Part shown: one piece after another, positions 6,090 through 9,515 of the stretch
How positions within the stretch are numbered: the stretch's first letter is position 1
Layout: each line of letters begins with the position of its first letter
Assembly: GCA_002788515.1 (NCBI GenBank)
Contig: PFRJ01000112.1
Span: forward strand, 1,293-10,807
From: Nitrosopumilales archaeon CG_4_9_14_0_2_um_filter_34_16
GTDB taxonomy: Archaea; Thermoproteota; Nitrososphaeria; Nitrososphaerales; Nitrosopumilaceae
Direction: 5' to 3'
Length of the DNA: 9,515 bases
Notes under the pieces: model-generated
What the model was told of the DNA's origin: nothing
What the model saw: the letters and a program-made list of their open reading frames with translations, nothing else
The model's database searches: none
Made by a program: the position numbers and the translations under genes

Positions 6090-6171
6090 CATGATGATAA
6101 TCATGATTAGTTTGTGTGTATTGTAATATTTCATACTGTTCAATATAACTAAAAAATCAAGATTAATCATG
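6090..6171. promoter_or_regulatory. Cluster of CATGAT/ATCATG half-sites around the motor promoter
   Basis: CATGAT-gata-ATCATG at 6090-6105 is a 6-bp inverted repeat with a 4-base spacer. CATGATTA (6102-6109) pairs with TAATCATG (6164-6171), so an 8-bp inverted repeat flanks the conserved 33-bp promoter element. The distal half lies at the expected transcription start. This may be an operator for a dimeric regulator; the function is inferred only from symmetry and position. Confidence 0.35.
6117..6149 (+). promoter_or_regulatory. Conserved 33-bp promoter element, copy 1 (motor operon)
   Basis: This 33-bp stretch begins TGTATTGTAATATTTCATAC and ends TGTTCAATATAAC. It recurs at 9165-9197 with one mismatch (A/G at the twelfth base). 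AATATAA at 6142-6148 is a TATA-like element centred 34 bases before the ATG of the assembly ATPase, implying a leader of under about ten bases. The conserved bases upstream of the TATA are the likely activator or repressor site. Confidence 0.7.
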
Positions 6172-6178
6172 TAAGCAA

Positions 6179-7711
6179 ATGGGTAAAAAAGAAGAACCGG
6201 GATTAGAGACATTTCTCAAAAGTGAATTCCTAAGTGAATTAAATTCTGAAACTCCAAAAGGTTCAAAAATATTAGAAAAATATCCATTAAAGGCACCATT
6301 CAGCTATGCAAACATCATACAAGACCAAGATACAGGAAGTATATCATATCAAGTTGATGAAATTAAATTAAATCAGGCAGAACAAATTGTATATAATCAG
6401 CTTTATCGATTAATAGAGGAAAATCTTGATTCGCCAGAAAATATTGAGAAAGATTTTGGATTCATGTCATTTGTAAACAAAATCCTTAAAGAAAATAAAA
6501 AATTATTTGAAGAGCAACCTCTAGCAAGTATTGAAAAGGTCAAATATTATCTTGAAAGAGATATTGATGGATTCGGCAATATTGATCCAATAATGAATGA
6601 TCCAAACATAGAAGACGTGAGTTGCAGTGGAATTCTCACACCGGTTTATGTATGGCATAGAAAATATGACAGTATTCCATGCAATGTTACCTTTGAAGAT
6701 GAAAAATTAAATTCATTTGTGTCACGAATTGTGTTTAGAGCAGGAAAACACATCAGTTCAGCACACCCAATTTCAGATTTAGCCTTACAGGGTAATCACA
6801 GAATTTCAGTTCTATATCAAAAAGAAGTGACACCAAAAGGAACAAGTTTTACTATTAGAAAATTCAAACAAGATCCATATTCAGTCATAGATTTAATTTC
6901 ATTTGGTACGATTAGTGTAGATATTGCAGCATATCTTTGGATGTTGATGGAGGAAAAAATGTCAATTATGGTAATTGGTTCAACAGGTAGTGGAAAAACA
7001 ACTATTCTAAATGCAATTACTGGGTTAGTTAATCCAGATTACAAAATATTTTCAGTTGAAGATGTGGCAGAAATAAACATCAAACATGAAAACTGGTTTA
7101 GTTTAGTGTCCAGAGTAGGATTTGGAAATGACGGAGAAGGAGAAATAGGACTGTATGATTTAATAAAATCAGGAGTCAGACACAGACCTGATTATATTGT
7201 TGTAGGTGAAATTAGAGGATCAGAAGCTTATGTAATGTTTCAAGCAATGGCTACAGGGCACGGAGGATTATGTACGATGCACGCAGACAGTTTAGAATCT
7301 GCCAGTAAAAGATTGCAACAAAAACCAATGGATATCCCTGCATCATATATGGCGTTGATGAATTGTGCCATCATTATTCGAAGAGTAAAAGGTCAGGATG
7401 GAAAAAGTACTAGAAAAGCAATATCAGTTCAAGAGGTAAAAACTTCAGATTCATATCATAGTGCTTTCAAATGGGATCCAAGATCAGATTATTTTAATTC
7501 GGAATTAGAAAACAGCGAGATGTTAAGACGGATTTCTAGTCAGACGGGTAGAAGTATGGATGAAATTTTAGAAGAGTTTGAAAAGAGAAAAAATGTTTTG
7601 CAATGGTTAGTTCAAAGAGGAGTTAGATCATATGATAAAGTTGCAGAGATTGTAGGAAAATATTATAGAGATCCTGAGACATTAATGAAGAAAATAGAAT
7701 ATGGTGTGTAA
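6179..7711 (+). CDS. Type IV pilus assembly ATPase, archaeal GspE/FlaI-like
   Basis: A 510-residue secretion-superfamily hexameric ATPase that powers pilin assembly from the cytoplasmic face of the membrane. An N-terminal domain (~1-240) with IEDVSCSGILTPVYVWHRKY (from Ile144) leads into the ATPase core. Walker A is GSTGSGKT at 267-274, the Asp box VEDVAEIN at 293-300, Walker B RPDYIVVGEIRG at 336-347 with Glu344, and the His box GHGGLCTMHAD at 360-370. All catalytic motifs are intact. The C-terminal helices (KRKNVLQWLVQRGVRSYDKV from Lys469) are typical of archaeal members. The length fits the family. It belongs to the FlaI/GspE2 branch, but no flaH or other archaellum genes are adjacent, so an adhesion pilus ATPase is the better call. 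The platform gene starts two bases after its stop. No Shine-Dalgarno is seen; translation is probably near-leaderless from the 33-bp element promoter. Confidence 0.95.
   Translation: MGKKEEPGLETFLKSEFLSELNSETPKGSKILEKYPLKAPFSYANIIQDQDTGSISYQVDEIKLNQAEQIVYNQLYRLIEENLDSPENIEKDFGFMSFVNKILKENKKLFEEQPLASIEKVKYYLERDIDGFGNIDPIMNDPNIEDVSCSGILTPVYVWHRKYDSIPCNVTFEDEKLNSFVSRIVFRAGKHISSAHPISDLALQGNHRISVLYQKEVTPKGTSFTIRKFKQDPYSVIDLISFGTISVDIAAYLWMLMEEKMSIMVIGSTGSGKTTILNAITGLVNPDYKIFSVEDVAEINIKHENWFSLVSRVGFGNDGEGEIGLYDLIKSGVRHRPDYIVVGEIRGSEAYVMFQAMATGHGGLCTMHADSLESASKRLQQKPMDIPASYMALMNCAIIIRRVKGQDGKSTRKAISVQEVKTSDSYHSAFKWDPRSDYFNSELENSEMLRRISSQTGRSMDEILEEFEKRKNVLQWLVQRGVRSYDKVAEIVGKYYRDPETLMKKIEYGV
7703..7706 (+). 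promoter_or_regulatory. Shine-Dalgarno GGTG supporting a GTG start of the platform gene
   Basis: GGTG in the last codons of the ATPase gene lies seven bases before GTG 7714. With the stop and start only two bases apart, the two motor proteins are probably translated in a coupled way. Confidence 0.5.
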
Positions 7712-7713
7712 TT

Positions 7714-9159
7714 GTGTCATTTTTAAAAAAACACGAGAAGAAAGATGAGACAAAGAAATTAAATAAAAAGATCAATACAGAATTGCCATTTTTTATTACA
7801 ATAGTAACATTGTTGGCAATCAGTGGATTTGGGCCATACATAATTTTTTTAAAAATAAAAGATTTGGAATTATTACCAAATGTGAGATTAGAATCAATAA
7901 AAATTTTAAAAAGAATCGATATTTTAGGAAAAGATCCGCTAGTAGTAATGTCAGAAACTAATGAAAAAGGTTCAAGTTTTGGAGAATTTCTTAATGGATG
8001 GGTATCATCCATACAAAGTGGTGGAGATGTAGTAAACTATCTCACATCAAAAATGAATTCAGCATTTGAGATATATGAATCTCAACAAGAAGAACTAGCA
8101 AAAAAAGTAGAGACAATAATTGAGACATACATGACTATGCAGATAGTTGTTTTGGCAGTGTACATCATAGTTACTGCCACATCTACAGGTGGTGTTGGAA
8201 CTATACCAGGTCCAAACGACATAGATCCACTATACATGGTAATTGTTATGCCCCCAGTAGTATCGTTATTATTTTTAGTCATAGCTCATAAATTAAACAA
8301 ATCCAAAATAAAAGAATTAGATTGGAAGAAAATTTTCATGTTTGGAATTCCTGGAATATTAGCTGCAATCGCACTAAACGTATTAAACATATTACCCGAT
8401 TTTAATTTGTATATTTTAGGAATAGCATTAATTGTGTCAACAATTTGGCCAGCATTAAATTTCAGAAACAAGTACAAGTTTTCATTAGATGCACAATCTG
8501 GCACATCACAAATAATGAGAGATGTTGCAGAAGCAAGAAAAGCTGGATTAAATCCAGAAAAATGTGTTGTTGGAGCAACAAAACGAAAGGATTATGGATT
8601 ATTCAATAGAATAGCAAACGGCATTGCAAATAAATTAGAATGGGGAATGACATTGGACGATATCTTCGAGTTTATCAAAAAAGAAGTGAATGATTTTCAG
8701 ATTTTAATTAATTATAAAGTATTATTTGAAATAATTTCATCTGGAGGAGGAAATGTAAATACTCTTAGTACATTGGCAAGAGTTTCAGAAAAAATGCACA
8801 CCATTGAAAAAACAAAAAGAGAAAAGCTGAAACCATATGTCATGGTAGGATTCATGTTAATTGCAATTACAGGATTTACTACATTATTAGTAATAGAATC
8901 ATTGACAAGTTTGAGTGCGCAGCTTGAAGAGGATGATACAAAAAGAGCGACATTAGAAGCAGATGCAAAATATAGATTTGAGCTACTAGGCATAGCAATA
9001 CTAGTTCAGTCGTGGATTGCAGGATTATTTTTAGGTAAAATTACAACTGGAACATATTCAGGAGGATTCATGTATTCTATGTTTTTGGTAGTAGTTGCAA
9101 TTGGAGCCGTAGTGATCATTCAAATGAAGATTTTCAGTGTAGCATCGATTTTTGGATGA
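7714..9159 (+). CDS. Type IV pilus inner-membrane platform protein, FlaJ/TadC/GspF-like
   Basis: A 481-residue polytopic membrane protein that anchors the assembly ATPase and transmits its motion to the growing pilus. Two T2SSF-type repeats are visible. The first spans ~24-158, with a cytoplasmic helical part (LPFFITIVTLLAISGFGPYI from Leu24, then GSSFGEFLNGW) and a membrane segment at ~140-156. The second spans ~258-397, with RDVAEARKAGLNPEKCV, ISSGGGNVNTLSTLARVSEK and a membrane segment at ~374-395. Further hydrophobic segments lie at ~173-193, 207-226, 231-246, 423-441 and 450-471, giving about seven in all. The duplicated architecture and gene order directly after the ATPase are characteristic of archaeal pilus/archaellum motors; the length is slightly short for FlaJ. 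The start is GTG, backed by GGTG upstream. Confidence 0.93.
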   Translation: MSFLKKHEKKDETKKLNKKINTELPFFITIVTLLAISGFGPYIIFLKIKDLELLPNVRLESIKILKRIDILGKDPLVVMSETNEKGSSFGEFLNGWVSSIQSGGDVVNYLTSKMNSAFEIYESQQEELAKKVETIIETYMTMQIVVLAVYIIVTATSTGGVGTIPGPNDIDPLYMVIVMPPVVSLLFLVIAHKLNKSKIKELDWKKIFMFGIPGILAAIALNVLNILPDFNLYILGIALIVSTIWPALNFRNKYKFSLDAQSGTSQIMRDVAEARKAGLNPEKCVVGATKRKDYGLFNRIANGIANKLEWGMTLDDIFEFIKKEVNDFQILINYKVLFEIISSGGGNVNTLSTLARVSEKMHTIEKTKREKLKPYVMVGFMLIAITGFTTLLVIESLTSLSAQLEEDDTKRATLEADAKYRFELLGIAILVQSWIAGLFLGKITTGTYSGGFMYSMFLVVVAIGAVVIIQMKIFSVASIFG

Positions 9160-9164
9160 CTGTA

Positions 9165-9197
9165 TGTATTGTAATGTTTCATACTGTTCAATATAAC
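9165..9197 (+). promoter_or_regulatory. Conserved 33-bp promoter element, copy 2 (secreted protein gene)
   Basis: It matches 32 of 33 bases of the element at 6117-6149. It begins six bases after the platform gene stop and ends 25 bases before the TTG start at 9223. AATATAA at 9190-9196 is centred 30 bases before that start, as expected for a near-leaderless archaeal promoter. The following AAAAAATCA is also shared with copy 1 (after one inserted T there), while the rest diverges. Confidence 0.7.
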
Positions 9198-9222
9198 AAA
9201 AAATCATCAAACAGATTACAAG

Positions 9223-9515
9223 TTGAAGGCATATTTTCTCTTATTCAGTATCATGTTAAGTGTATTTGTTATACCAGTACAGGCTCAAGTTACGTCAGAA
9301 TTTGGATATCAACTGCATCCTGAAAAATTACTTGAAAATACAGAAGGGACATTACAGATTTTTGTCATATCTAACGAGATGATGGTGCCAAAAGAAATTA
9401 AAAATCTAAGAGTGATAAGTTCAGACAATTCAATAATTCAAATTTTAGAAGTACTTGATGGAAATGAAAAATTTGTAAAGAATATTCTAATTAAAGCAAA
9501 AAAACCAGGAATAAC
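9223..9515 (+). CDS. Secreted protein with N-terminal signal peptide (partial, runs off the right edge)
   Basis: An open frame from TTG 9223 to the window end (97 codons visible). The N-terminus MKAYFLLFSIMLSVFVIPVQ followed by Ala is a classical Sec signal peptide with predicted cleavage after Ala21 (VQA-QV). There is no class III motif, so it is not a pilin. The visible mature part (FGYQLHPEKLLENTEGTLQI, then VPKEIKNLRVISSDNSIIQI) has alternating hydrophobic residues like an extracellular beta-sandwich domain. I do not recognise the family. The TTG start is favoured because it directly begins the basic n-region and is correctly spaced from the TATA of the second 33-bp element. Shared promoter sequence and adjacency suggest a role at the cell surface alongside the pilus, for example as a pilus-associated envelope protein or adhesin; this is inference. 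Confidence 0.72.
   Translation, partial: MKAYFLLFSIMLSVFVIPVQAQVTSEFGYQLHPEKLLENTEGTLQIFVISNEMMVPKEIKNLRVISSDNSIIQILEVLDGNEKFVKNILIKAKKPGI

Noticed and set aside
7623..8993. Minus-strand open frames at 7623-8012, 8082-8282, 8286-8504 and 8712-8993
   Set aside because: All are opposite the ATPase C-terminus and the platform protein. They arise from the biased codon use of the membrane protein and show no domain or promoter.

Overview
The window looks like an AT-rich (roughly one-third GC by eye) ammonia-oxidising archaeon of the Nitrosopumilus type (Thaumarchaeota/Nitrososphaerota). The evidence is archaeal class III (prepilin) signal peptides, an archaeal FlaI/GspE-like ATPase with its FlaJ/TadC-like membrane partner, TATA boxes 25-35 bases before start codons with almost no leader, and frequent TTG/GTG starts. 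The genus is an inference from style, not from a marker gene.

Layout. Bases 1-2523 hold a minus-strand operon read right to left: an unrecognised acidic protein (2523-1996), a small pilin-like protein (1967-1476), and a large pilin-like, multi-domain surface protein (1474 to beyond base 1). The last one seems to start at an AUU codon behind a very good Shine-Dalgarno. A 98-base divergent promoter region (2524-2621) separates this operon from a plus-strand pair: a MoxR/CbbQ/NorQ-type AAA+ ATPase (2622-3641) and a CbbO/NorD-type VWA protein (3652-5223). Next, with its own strong promoter, comes a probable major pilin (5400-6038) ending in a hairpin/T-run terminator. A second promoter region (6039-6178) drives the pilus assembly ATPase (6179-7711) and the polytopic platform protein (7714-9159). 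Just after these, a secreted protein begins (9223) and runs off the right edge.

How the genes may work together. The ATPase and platform protein form the minimal motor of an archaeal type IV pilus. The three prepilin-like proteins are candidate substrates: one major subunit, one minor subunit, and one large subunit that could be an adhesin or tip protein. No archaellum-specific genes (flaF, flaG, flaH) are present, so an adhesion or surface pilus is likelier than an archaellum. The MoxR-VWA pair resembles metalloenzyme-activating or remodelling chaperones. Its client is not evident, and its place between two pilin clusters is the main functional puzzle.

The most distinctive non-coding signal is a 33-bp sequence present twice with a single mismatch (6117-6149 and 9165-9197). 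Each copy contains a TATA-like element and lies 25-29 bases before a start codon. This implies that the motor operon and the downstream secreted protein share regulation.
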